DNA of 64,000 bases from Pedobacter sp. MC2016-05 (GCF_026239735.1 NZ_JAPIVT010000016.1:1-64000); one strand, 5' to 3'. Counted from the stretch's first letter, positions 51,724-60,969 are shown. A program made the numbers and translations. The notes: generated by a model from the sequence alone, not told the origin.

Positions 51724-52332
51724 TTAGGATTTCCCATTGTTTCTAAGCTGCTTTGTTTTTTTTCTGGCAAACTCAAATAATTCGCTACACTTATCTGCAT
51801 AACTATAATATCTGGCATCACTAAAATCTTCCAGAAAAATTTTATTGTAACTCATTTTCGTTTTAATGGCTGGTAATTTAACTAACGCTCCACGTTCATT
51901 ATTAGCTAAAGGGTCAAAATAATTCCACTCACCAATGTAATCTCCAGTAAGCAGGTTCACACTGCTTTCGCCGCTCCCATCATTAGCAGCATTACCCAAT
52001 GCGTATCGGCTCATGCCAATCAATTGTACCCTTTTTAGGCTTTTATTGTATATAAATTGATTGGCATAACCGGCACGAATCCAATCGACCCGGTACTCAA
52101 AACCATTTTTTGTAGGTTCAATAATAGAATTTTCTGTGGATGTCTCGCTGCCTTTACTTGAAATTTTCTTGAATTTCAAAGTGGATAATCGACAAACGAT
52201 TTTTGAAGTTTTCAAATCCACATAAACAGTATCCCTAATGCCATCAAAATCGATGTCTTTAACCAATTTCTGCTGTGAAAAAGCTGAATTATAAGAAATT
52301 AGAATCGCGAATATGATGAGGTATTTTTTCAT
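51724..52332 (-). CDS. XAC2610-like secreted protein, paralogue 1
   Basis: 202 residues with a signal peptide (YLIIFAILISYNSAFSQ). It starts QKLVKDIDFDGIRDTVYVDL, a loop with Asp at positions typical for calcium (DIDFDGIRD), then beta strands and GNAANDGSGESSVNLLTGDYIGEW. It is clearly a duplicate of the next gene upstream (52338-52928). The pattern resembles XAC2610, described as an immunity protein against a peptidoglycan hydrolase in Xanthomonas. No effector gene is present. Function here is inferred by resemblance only. Confidence 0.75.
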   Translation of the reverse strand: MKKYLIIFAILISYNSAFSQQKLVKDIDFDGIRDTVYVDLKTSKIVCRLSTLKFKKISSKGSETSTENSIIEPTKNGFEYRVDWIRAGYANQFIYNKSLKRVQLIGMSRYALGNAANDGSGESSVNLLTGDYIGEWNYFDPLANNERGALVKLPAIKTKMSYNKIFLEDFSDARYYSYADKCSELFEFARKKTKQLRNNGKS

Positions 52333-52337
52333 AACAA

Positions 52338-52928
52338 CTAATTTTGTTTACTGATCGCAATTTCCTTATGCTTAACAAAGAGGGCCGAAGATTTGCTCAA
52401 AAAGCTATCATAAATACGCTCGCTGAAATCGGTTAAATATATTTTCTTAAAAGGCATTTTTGTCTTAAATGTTGGAATCTCGATCAGATAGTTTTCTTTT
52501 TTTACATCATTATATGCCCAGTTACCAATGTAATTTCCAAGAAGCAAATTTACACTTGCCTCTCCGTTGGCATCGTATTCTGTTAAACCGCTTTCGCGAT
52601 GCTGCATACCGATAAGTCTAATTGTATTTGTCTTCTTTTCGAATTTAAACTGACTTACACTACCGTAGCGGCTATAATTGATAAAAAACTCGAAGCCATT
52701 TCTATTGTTGCGAATGCCGTATTCTGATGAATATTCAATATTTATCGGCTTGCTTGAAATAGCTTTAAATTTCGTGGACGAAAGTTTGGCTATAATTACC
52801 TTTTTCTCCGTGTCAAAATAAACGTTATCCTGAATGCCATCAAAATCTAGATCCTTGACTAATTTTTCTTGTGCATATGAAGCTGATGATGCAAGAAATA
52901 AAAAACACATTAAAATTAGTCTGTTCAT
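52338..52928 (-). CDS. XAC2610-like secreted protein, paralogue 2
   Basis: 196 residues with a signal peptide (LILMCFLFLASSASYAQ). It begins EKLVKDLDFDGIQDNVYFDT, carrying the same Asp-rich loop, and contains YDANGEASVNLLLGNYIGNW and TFKTKMPFKKIYLTDFSE. Alignment with the downstream gene by eye shows the same blocks in the same order over the whole length, so the pair arose by tandem duplication. The genes are only five bases apart. The proposed role as an inhibitor of cell-wall enzymes is an inference from the family. Confidence 0.75.
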   Translation of the reverse strand: MNRLILMCFLFLASSASYAQEKLVKDLDFDGIQDNVYFDTEKKVIIAKLSSTKFKAISSKPINIEYSSEYGIRNNRNGFEFFINYSRYGSVSQFKFEKKTNTIRLIGMQHRESGLTEYDANGEASVNLLLGNYIGNWAYNDVKKENYLIEIPTFKTKMPFKKIYLTDFSERIYDSFLSKSSALFVKHKEIAISKQN

Positions 52929-52997
52929 TTTTTAATTTTAATCTTTAAAACTGTATTTTTTTTGAGCCTTTTACTAAAAATCCGCTAAACTGAACAT

Positions 52998-53330
52998 TTA
53001 TCGACCTACTACACCGCCAAGAATCATGTTCAATCCAATGAGTGATATCCCGGTAAAGACTAATAAACTCATGTACAAATAGTTGAAAAAATCGGTTCGT
53101 TCTCTTTTAAAGATAATGGTAAGCAAGACTGAAAAAATCAGCTGGAAAGTTAAAATGTAAAGCCCAAAATAGTGCATCCAAATTGGATTTAAAATTTTAT
53201 AAACGGCATTTAACCAGTTGGTATCTAAACCTCCCAACTGTAAACCAGTGCAAACCAAACTTAAAAATATATAAAAACTGATGGCATAGTTAATACGCCA
53301 AAACCATTTCCATTTATTTGCTTGCTTCAT
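52998..53330 (-). CDS. Small membrane protein, unknown
   Basis: 110 residues with three helices at about 13-31, 52-74 and 82-106. Aromatic residues are frequent (WKWFWRINYAISFY). A basic loop KRERTD precedes the last helix. No family was recognised. It lies inside the unit headed by the 53443-54318 gene. Confidence 0.65.
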   Translation of the reverse strand: MKQANKWKWFWRINYAISFYIFLSLVCTGLQLGGLDTNWLNAVYKILNPIWMHYFGLYILTFQLIFSVLLTIIFKRERTDFFNYLYMSLLVFTGISLIGLNMILGGVVGR

Positions 53331-53442
53331 CGTTTATCAATAAACATCACGACATTCTATTATCAATTTCCGAACTGAGGCTATCTCATTCAATAATCAA
53401 TACGTTACTTTTTTGAATTAAAAACTTGATGGGTTTTGAACT

Positions 53443-54318
53443 TTATCTTTGAGCTTTAGTCTTAACAGTTCCCTCATTAACAATCGCCTTGTAGCCTTCT
53501 AATTCATTTTTGTTTAAATTAAAAATCATATAGTCAGGTGCCACTTCATTCCAAGGCATTCTTTCTTCAACTTTTATTTTGTTCCCAGCTTTGTCATAAT
53601 CGGTCACAATTATTTTATCTAAATCATTACTATTTGGCTTATTAATAAAATCAAAAGTTCGGCTCAATTTACCAGACCGATATTCTTCTGTTCTATTTTT
53701 AAGAAGTATTTTCTTGAAATAAACCTCGCCATTGCTTAGGTATTTTTCTTCAACATCGCCGAAATGCTTTTCTTCCAAGTTGCCATATTTATCATAAATG
53801 TTTACCGTTTCCTTTTTACGATCATTCCTTAAAATCAATGTTCCATCACTAAATTTTTCTTTAAGCAAAGGCTTTTCATTTAGGTATACCATAATGATAC
53901 TATCGTTTCGTTTCTCTCGTCTAAAAGTTTGGGTTATGGTAATCAGGTAATCGTTTTTCTCCTTTTTTACATCAACCTTTTTGCTTTCTGTACAATAAGA
54001 ATTAATCGCGATAGATGAAGTTAAGATGCCATTTTTATAAGTTTCTTTATAAGAGTTGCTATTTTTATAAACTCTCAACGAAGGCCCATCAACATAAAAG
54101 TTTTTATTCAGCGTAAAGCTAAAATCGCCATCGATAGTGCTCACCTTGTAGTTACCTGCTTTTTTAAGTTGTACATTGTTTTGACTATACACAATTGCGT
54201 TACCAAAAGCAGTGGTAGACATTTTATAGAAATCCTTTTCGGCAAGTTTTACGGTATCTTGTGCGCTAACTTTGCCCACCATTGCCAATAGCAGTAAAAT
54301 GCTGATGTATATTTTCAT
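53443..54318 (-). CDS. Secreted YwqK/MORN-like repeat protein, first gene of unit
   Basis: 291 residues with a signal peptide (YISILLLLAMVGKVSAQ). The body has short hairpin repeats: YKNSNSYKETYKNGILTSS, NIYDKYGNLEEKHFGDVEEKYLS and EYRSGKLSRTFDF. These are typical of the YwqK/MORN-type family. A late YDKAGNKIKVEERMPW is followed by a short C-terminal segment. The direct-repeat element lies 127 bases upstream of the ATG. Function unknown. Confidence 0.72.
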   Translation of the reverse strand: MKIYISILLLLAMVGKVSAQDTVKLAEKDFYKMSTTAFGNAIVYSQNNVQLKKAGNYKVSTIDGDFSFTLNKNFYVDGPSLRVYKNSNSYKETYKNGILTSSIAINSYCTESKKVDVKKEKNDYLITITQTFRREKRNDSIIMVYLNEKPLLKEKFSDGTLILRNDRKKETVNIYDKYGNLEEKHFGDVEEKYLSNGEVYFKKILLKNRTEEYRSGKLSRTFDFINKPNSNDLDKIIVTDYDKAGNKIKVEERMPWNEVAPDYMIFNLNKNELEGYKAIVNEGTVKTKAQR

Positions 54319-54696
54319 TTAGTTATATTTTGATTGATAATAAGCAATCCGAAAAACCCTTGAATTTTTTCTTAGATGAAATTTTCTGTTTAATTGTTTG
54401 ATCTGCAATTATATCGCTAGCGAATAACATTAAAGTGAACCAATTATAATTCGCTGGGGATGAATTATAATTCGTAGATGAAGAACCACTTTTTGCGATT
54501 TTGGAAGGAAGAATATAATTGGTTTCGGCAGCTTTTGAGAAAGGTTTTCTTGAGATGCTTGTCTAGCCGGAGCCATGTGAGGAACCCGTAATTGTAAATT
54601 TTGTCTTGATAAATTATGGAATCAACGCAGATTGAAACTAATTCTGATTAAAAATGCTAAGGCTAACTAGCAAAAAATGAAAGGCAACTAGATTGA
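54319..54696. other. Intergenic region with direct-repeat element, otherwise no visible features
   Basis: About 380 bases between the 54318 gene and the 3' end of the upstream unit. It contains the regulatory repeat at 54445-54474. The rest, from about 54475 to 54696, has stops in all frames and shows no hairpin or repeat that I could find. Confidence 0.6.
54445..54474 (-). promoter_or_regulatory. Direct-repeat element, copy D
   Basis: Two perfect half-sites TATAATTCG (54445-54453 and 54466-54474), 21 bp apart, with the spacer CTGGGGATGAAT. It is upstream of the unit starting at 54318. Confidence 0.75.
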
Positions 54697-55719
54697 TTAA
54701 TGTTTATCGAAAGCACCTTCTAACTTTCTGTAATTTAGTACCATCGTTAAGGTAGTACAGATAAAAATACTTGCCCAAACTCGAATGATGGTAGATTGGT
54801 TAGTTTCGACCATGTATAAAAGGCAAAGCAAGGGGAAGCTTAATAATGCAACAAAGAAGCAAATGCCACCAAGGCAAAAGAAAAAATCTTTGCCAAAACC
54901 TGAAAGTTTGGCGCCAATAACGCCAAACAAAACGCCTAAAATGGGTACCCCAAAAAAGCTCGAAATTGCAAATGCTGTATTTTGTTCTTCACGAGGTCTC
55001 CCGGGTGCTAAAAACAAAAAATAATTTACAGACAGGTACATCAGAACCAAATAAGGCATCAAATATTTAAAAACCCTGAAGGATTTGATGGTTTTATCTT
55101 CAAAATCGGGCGTGGCAATAACTAAGGGTTGATTGGCTTGCGCTGTAAGTTCGTAAGCATAGTTACTGTTCTTTACAGCATAACCTAAAACACTAATTAA
55201 ATCGCCGTTTTTTAGGGTTCTCTCTGTATAGCGAATATCATCAACAGCATATTTGATGCTATGTTTTGTATCCGATTTAGCTTCTAAAAGCGTTAAATTT
55301 AAGTCCTTTATTATGATTTTGATTTTACCCGTCCCGTTGCTTAAATGGAAATCCTGAAATTCTTTTCTTGACGAAGTTTTGCTAACATGCTCCGAGCCAC
55401 TTTCACTGTCGTAAGTTATATTTCCTTCTTCATAAGTATAGGCAATACACTCTTGTTTAAAATATGGGGTTACGAAAGTTTTGAGTGCGCTCACGTTGCC
55501 TTGTATTTTAACCCAACCTTCGGCAATCTGATAAATGGGCGTTGTTTCCGTTCGTACTAATTTGCGCTGCGTTTTGGTAACGTACCATATTAAAATACCC
55601 ATCACTGGAGGTAATATACGAACAAGAATTAGACTAAAAGCCAAACCTAGAAACAACACCAAGCCAATACCCATTATTAAAAGACAGCCAATATTTAATC
55701 CTATTTCTTTAGCTTTCAT
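54697..55719 (-). CDS. GIDE-type (E3-ligase-like fold) membrane protein
   Basis: 340 residues. Two helices at the N-terminus (IGCLLIMGIGLVLFLGLAFSL and the following one) precede a cytosolic or periplasmic domain of about 150 residues. That domain includes GWVKIQGNVSALKTFVTPYFKQECIAYTY, YTERTLKNGDLISVLGYAV and TPDFEDKTIKSFRVFKYLMP. This matches the GIDE domain found in the mitochondrial protein MUL1 and in bacteria. Three or four further helices follow. Bacterial members have no RING finger, so no ligase activity is expected. Function unknown. It is the last gene of its unit. Confidence 0.72.
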   Translation of the reverse strand: MKAKEIGLNIGCLLIMGIGLVLFLGLAFSLILVRILPPVMGILIWYVTKTQRKLVRTETTPIYQIAEGWVKIQGNVSALKTFVTPYFKQECIAYTYEEGNITYDSESGSEHVSKTSSRKEFQDFHLSNGTGKIKIIIKDLNLTLLEAKSDTKHSIKYAVDDIRYTERTLKNGDLISVLGYAVKNSNYAYELTAQANQPLVIATPDFEDKTIKSFRVFKYLMPYLVLMYLSVNYFLFLAPGRPREEQNTAFAISSFFGVPILGVLFGVIGAKLSGFGKDFFFCLGGICFFVALLSFPLLCLLYMVETNQSTIIRVWASIFICTTLTMVLNYRKLEGAFDKH

Positions 55720-55772
55720 GCTGTGTTAGGCTTGTTAATTTGTTTACAAGAAGGCTGATCATCAGCAAACAT

Positions 55773-56291
55773 CTATTTGTAATTCCCATTATTCCACAAT
55801 TTTTCAACAACTTCATCTGGACTGTGTTCGAAGTACTCACCTTTGCGATCTTGCTGTCTTTGAAAAAATTTGTGGGTATACGTCTTAAAATTCAACGCTA
55901 AAAAATCAGTAAAATAGTATTCGATATGATAATGAAACTGTGCTTTCAAGCTTTCATCATCTTCATCTTTAATAACAAAAATTTTCTTTCGGTTTACAAT
56001 TTCTGTTAACTCTTCTTTTGTGAGTTGATCGATGATTTTTGGATCAGGAAGTGAAATTTTAAAAGCCAATACTTCGGCGCCCTCCTCGTCCCACCACTCC
56101 CAAAGGTTAAATTTGGAAATATCTTTTCCTGTTATTTCATGAAGTGTATTTTCAAGTTTTAGATATTCAGCATGGTCTTTATCTCCATGCTTCTCGCAAT
56201 ATTTAGTATATTCCAAAATGAGTTTTAAAACTTCGGCATAACATTTCTCTGCAGTATCAAAATCAGGTTCAATTTCTTTTCTTAACTCCAT
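55773..56291 (-). CDS. Hypothetical cytosolic protein
   Basis: 172 residues, acidic and soluble. Features are an N-terminal helix (DTAEKCYAEVLKLILEYTKYCEKHG), the segment FNLWEWWDEEGAEVLAFKI, and a late EYYFTDFLALNFKTYTHKFF. The layout resembles small single-domain immunity proteins, but no family was recognised. It lies between two genes of the same unit, with gaps of about 50 and 200 bases. Confidence 0.65.
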   Translation of the reverse strand: MELRKEIEPDFDTAEKCYAEVLKLILEYTKYCEKHGDKDHAEYLKLENTLHEITGKDISKFNLWEWWDEEGAEVLAFKISLPDPKIIDQLTKEELTEIVNRKKIFVIKDEDDESLKAQFHYHIEYYFTDFLALNFKTYTHKFFQRQQDRKGEYFEHSPDEVVEKLWNNGNYK

Positions 56292-56494
56292 TGCTTTATC
56301 AGTTTGATGAGTGTGAAGCTGTTAAGCACCTATTCATTTATTTCCCAAATTAATTATTAACCTTTCCCTAACGAAATTGATCAGCCATAAATCACCAAGC
56401 TATTCATAACAAGTCAAAATGCCAATTCGCCATTCTATTTTATGATTTGGATGAGGTTGAAATAGTATTATTCTCAAGTTTCATGGCTTCTTGT

Positions 56495-57631
56495 CTATTT
56501 ATTCGATGGCTTTTTCTTTTTCAACTTTGGCTTTTCAACTTTTGTAGGCGCTACTATTGTGGGTTGCTGTCCTTGAACTTCAGTAGTTTGCATCAGTTTA
56601 GGCGTCGAAAAGTTTTCATCCAATCCATTTCCATCTGTTTGTTTGTTTTGATCAGCAATTTTAAAAAGTGCTTGCGTACCTACTTTTACTTCACCAAAAT
56701 CGGTCAATGTTTGTTCATCTACATCGATATTGTCATATTTCAAGATGTAACTTTCGTCATGATAATCGCTGACCAAAGCTTTGCTGTAATCCGTTCCTTT
56801 TTTATAAATATCCTTACGGATAAATTTATTCGAAGCCTCATCTAAAACATAATTATTAATATCGAAGATGGAAAATTCTTCTGAGAGGTGATTGAAACCT
56901 TTAGCTGTTTTTAGCTGATCGTTAAAGTAAAACACCTTAACATCCTTATCTTTAAGGGCTTGCTTTTTATAGTTATTTAAAAACGTTTCGAACTCTGTAT
57001 CCTTACCCGATTCATATTTTCTAAATTCATCCCAATGAGATTCAAGTACAGTTTTACCCTTTTCGGTTTTAATGGTTGCCGAAAAAGGCCTTTGCTCGCT
57101 AATCGTTCGGTGGTAAAAAAGCAGAAAATCGTTGTAAGCACTATCCAGCTTGAAGCTATTGGTGTTGTATCTGTACAAGTGGTTTACCGTGTTGTGTGCT
57201 AAGCTTATCGTCTCCGGATGGTAAGGTAAGTTGCTTACATAATCTGAAGCTCCACCATCGTAATTTTCCTCAAAAGTATTCATCAAACTATCATTATCGA
57301 GTTTGAGGTAAGTTGGGCCATCATCTAGAAACGCTCGGGTAAAAGTAAACTTTACACCTCCTTTAATCTTCGGATTTTTTCTACCCAAAATGGTGAATGC
57401 TTGTTTTGGAATATCGGGGATGAAGTTGATATGGTTATCAGTTAGCGTATATTTTCCCAAAACGAGGGTGGCATAACCGAATAGCGCAAAAGTACCATCA
57501 TCGTAAACGTAAATGCCGCCTTGACTCCCTTGTCCGTACATGCCAGAAGTATTTTTTTTGATACTATTTTCGATTTGTGCGAACGCTGGTGTTGCAGTTA
57601 AAAAGATTAAAATCAATAGATAATTTTTCAT
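56495..57631 (-). CDS. Secreted hypothetical protein, first gene of unit
   Basis: 378 residues with a signal peptide (YLLILIFLTATPAFAQ). The start of the mature part, SGMYGQGSQGGIYVYDDGTFALFGYATLVLG, looks like a beta-hairpin domain. The middle is helical (YNDFLLFYHRTISEQRPF), and the C-terminal 60 residues are Lys/Pro/Gln-rich and likely unfolded. No family was recognised. The degenerate repeat element (57739-57765) lies about 110 bases upstream. Confidence 0.7.
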   Translation of the reverse strand: MKNYLLILIFLTATPAFAQIENSIKKNTSGMYGQGSQGGIYVYDDGTFALFGYATLVLGKYTLTDNHINFIPDIPKQAFTILGRKNPKIKGGVKFTFTRAFLDDGPTYLKLDNDSLMNTFEENYDGGASDYVSNLPYHPETISLAHNTVNHLYRYNTNSFKLDSAYNDFLLFYHRTISEQRPFSATIKTEKGKTVLESHWDEFRKYESGKDTEFETFLNNYKKQALKDKDVKVFYFNDQLKTAKGFNHLSEEFSIFDINNYVLDEASNKFIRKDIYKKGTDYSKALVSDYHDESYILKYDNIDVDEQTLTDFGEVKVGTQALFKIADQNKQTDGNGLDENFSTPKLMQTTEVQGQQPTIVAPTKVEKPKLKKKKPSNK

Positions 57632-57738
57632 TGTGTATGGTTCTTTCTCTGTGATATTTGAATTTGCAACGACTGATTTTACAATATCTTTTATTGATAC
57701 TGAAAGTACTTTTGTTAAATTAAACGCTATAAATGAAT

Positions 57739-57765
57739 TTGCAAGTCGCTGGGTTTGAATGATCG
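57739..57765 (-). promoter_or_regulatory. Direct-repeat element, degenerate copy E
   Basis: The block TCGCTGGGTTTGAAT (57746-57760) matches the element core exactly. The right half-site has lost four bases, so the two TCG marks are 17 rather than 21 bp apart. It is upstream of the unit at 57631 and may be inactive. Confidence 0.4.
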
Positions 57766-57796
57766 TTTATTTATACCAATAAGCACGGTTACGCCG

Positions 57797-58429
57797 CTAA
57801 AAATTCCAACTGTTGTAGGAATTGGTGGCTATTCTTGGATTTGCCAAACAAGCCTCATCAATCAAACTTCTGGTTAACATTAAATCGCCAAACCTGTAAT
57901 TGAGCGTTCCAGATACGGTTTCAATGGCAATTACATAACTAATTCCTTTATAACTTGCTCGGGTGATATTTATGTGGTTGATATCAAAAAAAGAAACTGT
58001 GTGTGCTTTAAAGAGCGTGAAAAAAGTAACTGTATTTTTTTTGAAAATACAAGAGGGATTATATTTTTCCATCATACCAACCTTAGCCGTAAGTGCTTTA
58101 AGCCTATCTACATCTTTAGCCTCAAGTGAGTTTAAAATTATATGATATCGATTAAAAAACTGATGGAGCAAAAGTGCAAATGGAAAAATCACAACCAAAA
58201 GAGCAATGAACATTACTGCAGCATATAGGTAGCTATCTTTCATGCGGTCGTTATATCTTTCAGCGCCCAATAAATCTTTTCCGAAACCATTGGTTTCGTT
58301 AACGCTATAAATAAAAAATACCAATGGAATAATTATACAAATTGCCAAGCAGCAACTTAATATGAGCTTTTTAACAAATTGGTTCTTCCTCATAAAATGC
58401 GCTAAAAAAGCAAGTTGTTCTGTATTCAT
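57797..58429 (-). CDS. Two-helix membrane protein, unknown
   Basis: 210 residues. Helices lie at about 18-38 (LILSCCLAICIIIPLVFFIY) and 70-92. A cytosolic domain follows, with KDVDRLKALTAKVGMMEKY and a beta-rich end including TVSGTLNYRFGDLMLTRSLIDEA. No family was recognised. It is the last gene of the eight-gene unit that begins at 62949. Confidence 0.65.
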   Translation of the reverse strand: MNTEQLAFLAHFMRKNQFVKKLILSCCLAICIIIPLVFFIYSVNETNGFGKDLLGAERYNDRMKDSYLYAAVMFIALLVVIFPFALLLHQFFNRYHIILNSLEAKDVDRLKALTAKVGMMEKYNPSCIFKKNTVTFFTLFKAHTVSFFDINHINITRASYKGISYVIAIETVSGTLNYRFGDLMLTRSLIDEACLANPRIATNSYNSWNF

Positions 58430-58527
58430 TGGTTCATCTTTTTAAAACTGATCGAATCATTGATAGATCATAAATTCTAAATTTCTCAAGAATAATCTGA
58501 CCAATTATTAAGCTATGCATTAAAAAA

Positions 58528-59286
58528 CTACTTGCCATTATCCTGAAAAGCTTTTATTATAATTTCCCTTGAATCGCTGTCAGCAAACAAAACTTTACCA
58601 AGCTTATATTTTTGTGTGGTTGTTTTGCTGGGCATATCCTCTTTCATGGTATTGATATCCGTTTGTTCAAAAATACCCTTAAGCAAATCTAATTTGAGTG
58701 CTGTTTGCCCACCAGCACCCATGGCAAAACTACTAACCTCGGTTAAAACCAGCTCGTTATTGACATATTTAAACGTGCTATTTAAAGTTCCGTTAGGTCC
58801 AGTGGCTTGTTGAGAGAAAAGAAGATTTCCGTTTTTATCAATGGTTACGTCTTCAAAATCGTAATTCTGATAACCATCTTCCCGATACTTTGGCTCCATC
58901 ACCGCAAAAGATTTCGCATCAACACTGTAAGCGTCACCTACTTTTAACACCACCAAAGTTGGGCGGAGAGCGGTGGTATCTCTCGTATTGATTAAGACAA
59001 GAACCTTATCTTCCAATCCATCATGATTTAAATCGCCACTTGCTTCCATATCGATATCGAAATATTGCGGAATTAACTCTTCGATTTTATTCCCGCTTGT
59101 AGGAAAATCGGGTTCCGGATATTCTAGCTTAGTATCAGGTTTAGTATTTACGCTTACCGTGTCAACCTTAGTTTTAACGACCGAAACGGTATCGATAGTT
59201 TGCTGTTTTTTTTCGTTTCGGCAAGCGCAAATTGAACACAAAGCCAAAGCCAAAACTCCGGTTATCGTTATTGCTTTATTTATCAT
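58528..59286 (-). CDS. Lipoprotein with calcium-loop (FG-GAP/XAC2610-like) motif
   Basis: 252 residues with a lipobox (LALALCSICAC). After a Lys/Thr/Asp-rich linker, the folded domain begins IDMEASGDLNHDGLEDKVLVLI, with a DxNxDG-type calcium loop. It then has FAVMEPKYREDGYQNYDFEDV, FKYVNNELVLTEV and GGQTALKLDLLKGIF. This recalls the XAC2610-like paralogues at 51724-52928. Its start overlaps the end of the upstream gene by four bases (ATGA type), so translation is coupled. Confidence 0.72.
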   Translation of the reverse strand: MINKAITITGVLALALCSICACRNEKKQQTIDTVSVVKTKVDTVSVNTKPDTKLEYPEPDFPTSGNKIEELIPQYFDIDMEASGDLNHDGLEDKVLVLINTRDTTALRPTLVVLKVGDAYSVDAKSFAVMEPKYREDGYQNYDFEDVTIDKNGNLLFSQQATGPNGTLNSTFKYVNNELVLTEVSSFAMGAGGQTALKLDLLKGIFEQTDINTMKEDMPSKTTTQKYKLGKVLFADSDSREIIIKAFQDNGK

Positions 59287-59627
59287 GTCCTAAATTGTTT
59301 AATCAGTCCTGAGGTTAAAAAATATAATGAGCCTAATATTAAGATCCCACACGTACTTATCTCTAGAAATTTATTGTCGCTCCAATGTTTTTCATTTATA
59401 AATTCATCGTAGATGGCTTCTTTTACTGCTAATTCTTTAGGGTAGTTTTCAGGCATATCTTGCATACCCAAAGGCGATTCGAAATAATATTGAAAAGTTG
59501 GCCGATACTTTAAAAACAAGCTGTATTCATAAAACTCATCACCACATTTTATGCCCGTAAATAACCAGGTAGCTATTAAAAAACAAATGCCTACTTTCAA
59601 TTTATTGTTCATCCACACCTTTTTCAA
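59283..59627 (-). CDS. Small two-helix protein
   Basis: 114 residues with helices at about 12-28 and 92-108 enclosing a periplasmic domain of about 60 residues (YEYSLFLKYRPTFQYYFESPLG). No family was recognised. Its stop overlaps the next gene's start by four bases, and it begins 12 bases after the upstream stop. Confidence 0.65.
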   Translation of the reverse strand: MKKVWMNNKLKVGICFLIATWLFTGIKCGDEFYEYSLFLKYRPTFQYYFESPLGMQDMPENYPKELAVKEAIYDEFINEKHWSDNKFLEISTCGILILGSLYFLTSGLIKQFRT

Positions 59628-59639
59628 CCTTTTCTTTAA

Positions 59640-60188
59640 TTATTTTGTTAGAAGCGGATCATTCAGGAAACCTTGTTCCTTTGTCAGCATAGCAGAATTA
59701 TCCTTTTTGCCATTGATGATTTCGAAATTCCCCATCTCACAATCGCAGCTGCCAACCGGACCAAACATTCCGTAATTGAAGGATGCATAGTGCCTAATGC
59801 CAGATAAGACAAAATATCGATCACCTACATTTACGATCACCCGATCTTTTTTGTTAAAATATTTAAAAGGAAGCAATACATCTTGTGCAGCATATTTCGG
59901 ATTAAAATCTACCTTCATTATGGTATCTTTTTGTAATAACTTTCCCTGCTGCAAATAAAAATGAACCTTTTTTAATTCCTTTTCTTTAAAGCCAAATATC
60001 TTCAACTGAACCGTTTCATTTACAGTCGTAATGGTATCGCAAACCTCTTTTTGATAACGATTTTTTTCCTTTGTTTTGGTATATCTATTCCATTCCATCG
60101 AAGCCCAGATTATCCCGAACAATAACAAACAAATTGCTATCACAATCGCGACGAGAATAAGTACAACTTTAAGAATCTTCTTAACCAT
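59640..60188 (-). CDS. Single-pass membrane protein, unknown
   Basis: 182 residues from ATG 60188, chosen over the longer frame from 60218 because it begins right before the helix (KILKVVLILVAIVIAICLLLFGII) and avoids overlap with the TonB-like gene. The rest is a periplasmic beta-rich domain with KIFGFKEKELKKVHFYLQQG and a Cys pair in PVGSCDCEMG. No family was recognised. It is inside the eight-gene unit. Confidence 0.68.
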   Translation of the reverse strand: MVKKILKVVLILVAIVIAICLLLFGIIWASMEWNRYTKTKEKNRYQKEVCDTITTVNETVQLKIFGFKEKELKKVHFYLQQGKLLQKDTIMKVDFNPKYAAQDVLLPFKYFNKKDRVIVNVGDRYFVLSGIRHYASFNYGMFGPVGSCDCEMGNFEIINGKKDNSAMLTKEQGFLNDPLLTK

Positions 60189-60204
60189 AGTATTCGGGTT
60201 GATG

Positions 60205-60969
60205 TTACTGCAAAGCAAATGTTACCGGGATACTAAAGCGGTAATTTACCGCTTTGCCATCTAACTTGGCAGGTATCCATTTTGGCATTCTCTTCAATAC
60301 CCTAATCACTTCTTCATCACATCCATGACCTAATTTCCTATCGATTTGAATATTGGTAACTACGCCATCTTTAGTCACAACAAATGAGGCAAATACCTTT
60401 CCCTCAATTCCCTCTTCTCTTGCATCGTCAGGATACTGCAAATTGTTAGCAATATAAGCCCGTAAGGCGTTTATCCCCCCAGGAAATTCTGCAGGAAAAT
60501 CAACATTGCCCGACTCATTAGAAGCAACACGAATACGGCCGGAATCAGATGCGGATAAGGCGGCTGGTAGGAATCGCTCTTCCCTAATGGTTTTTATAAA
60601 ATTATTTTTAAAGGTTATTGACCCACTTTTTTGCTGGGTATAAATTCTATGATAAAATGCGTTTGATGCCGATTGATAAAAAACAATAGAATTTGGATTG
60701 ATTTTAAAGCTTGCTGACGCGATGGTATCACCACTGTTTTTATCATATACCGATTTAATCTCTTTAACTATTGGCTTCAATTTTCCCACCCGAAGAAGTT
60801 GGTAAAATGTAGTATCTCTTTCACGCTTCGCTGCCCCTTTACTTTCAAACAACTCATAACTTACCGTACCAAGCTTAAAACACTTAACCAGCTTTTTCGT
60901 TTGGGCAAACGAAATATTAGAAACGAGAACGAAACTTAGGATGAGGGCTGTTTTTAATTTGATGTGCAT
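60205..60969 (-). CDS. Secreted protein with TonB C-terminal domain
   Basis: 254 residues. The N-terminus has a signal peptide (TALILSFVLVSNISFAQ). Residues 20-150 contain hairpin-like repeats related to YwqK-type proteins. The last 90 residues are a TonB C-terminal domain: FPAEFPGGINALRAYIANNL, YPDDAREEGIEGKVFASFVV, VVTNIQIDRKLGHGCDEEVI and WIPAKLDGKAVNYRFSIPV. Unlike true TonB there is no membrane anchor and no Pro-rich stalk. Such proteins are widespread in Bacteroidetes, and their role is unclear. Confidence 0.85.
   Translation of the reverse strand: MHIKLKTALILSFVLVSNISFAQTKKLVKCFKLGTVSYELFESKGAAKRERDTTFYQLLRVGKLKPIVKEIKSVYDKNSGDTIASASFKINPNSIVFYQSASNAFYHRIYTQQKSGSITFKNNFIKTIREERFLPAALSASDSGRIRVASNESGNVDFPAEFPGGINALRAYIANNLQYPDDAREEGIEGKVFASFVVTKDGVVTNIQIDRKLGHGCDEEVIRVLKRMPKWIPAKLDGKAVNYRFSIPVTFALQ

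Noticed and set aside
38998..54318. YwqK-like proteins as a true toxin-antitoxin system
   Set aside because: No toxin gene is adjacent to either; the products are exported and the antitoxin label for this repeat family is weak.
56420..56446. Element copy upstream of the 55773-56291 gene
   Set aside because: Only one AATTCG half-site is present, with no partner at 21 bp.
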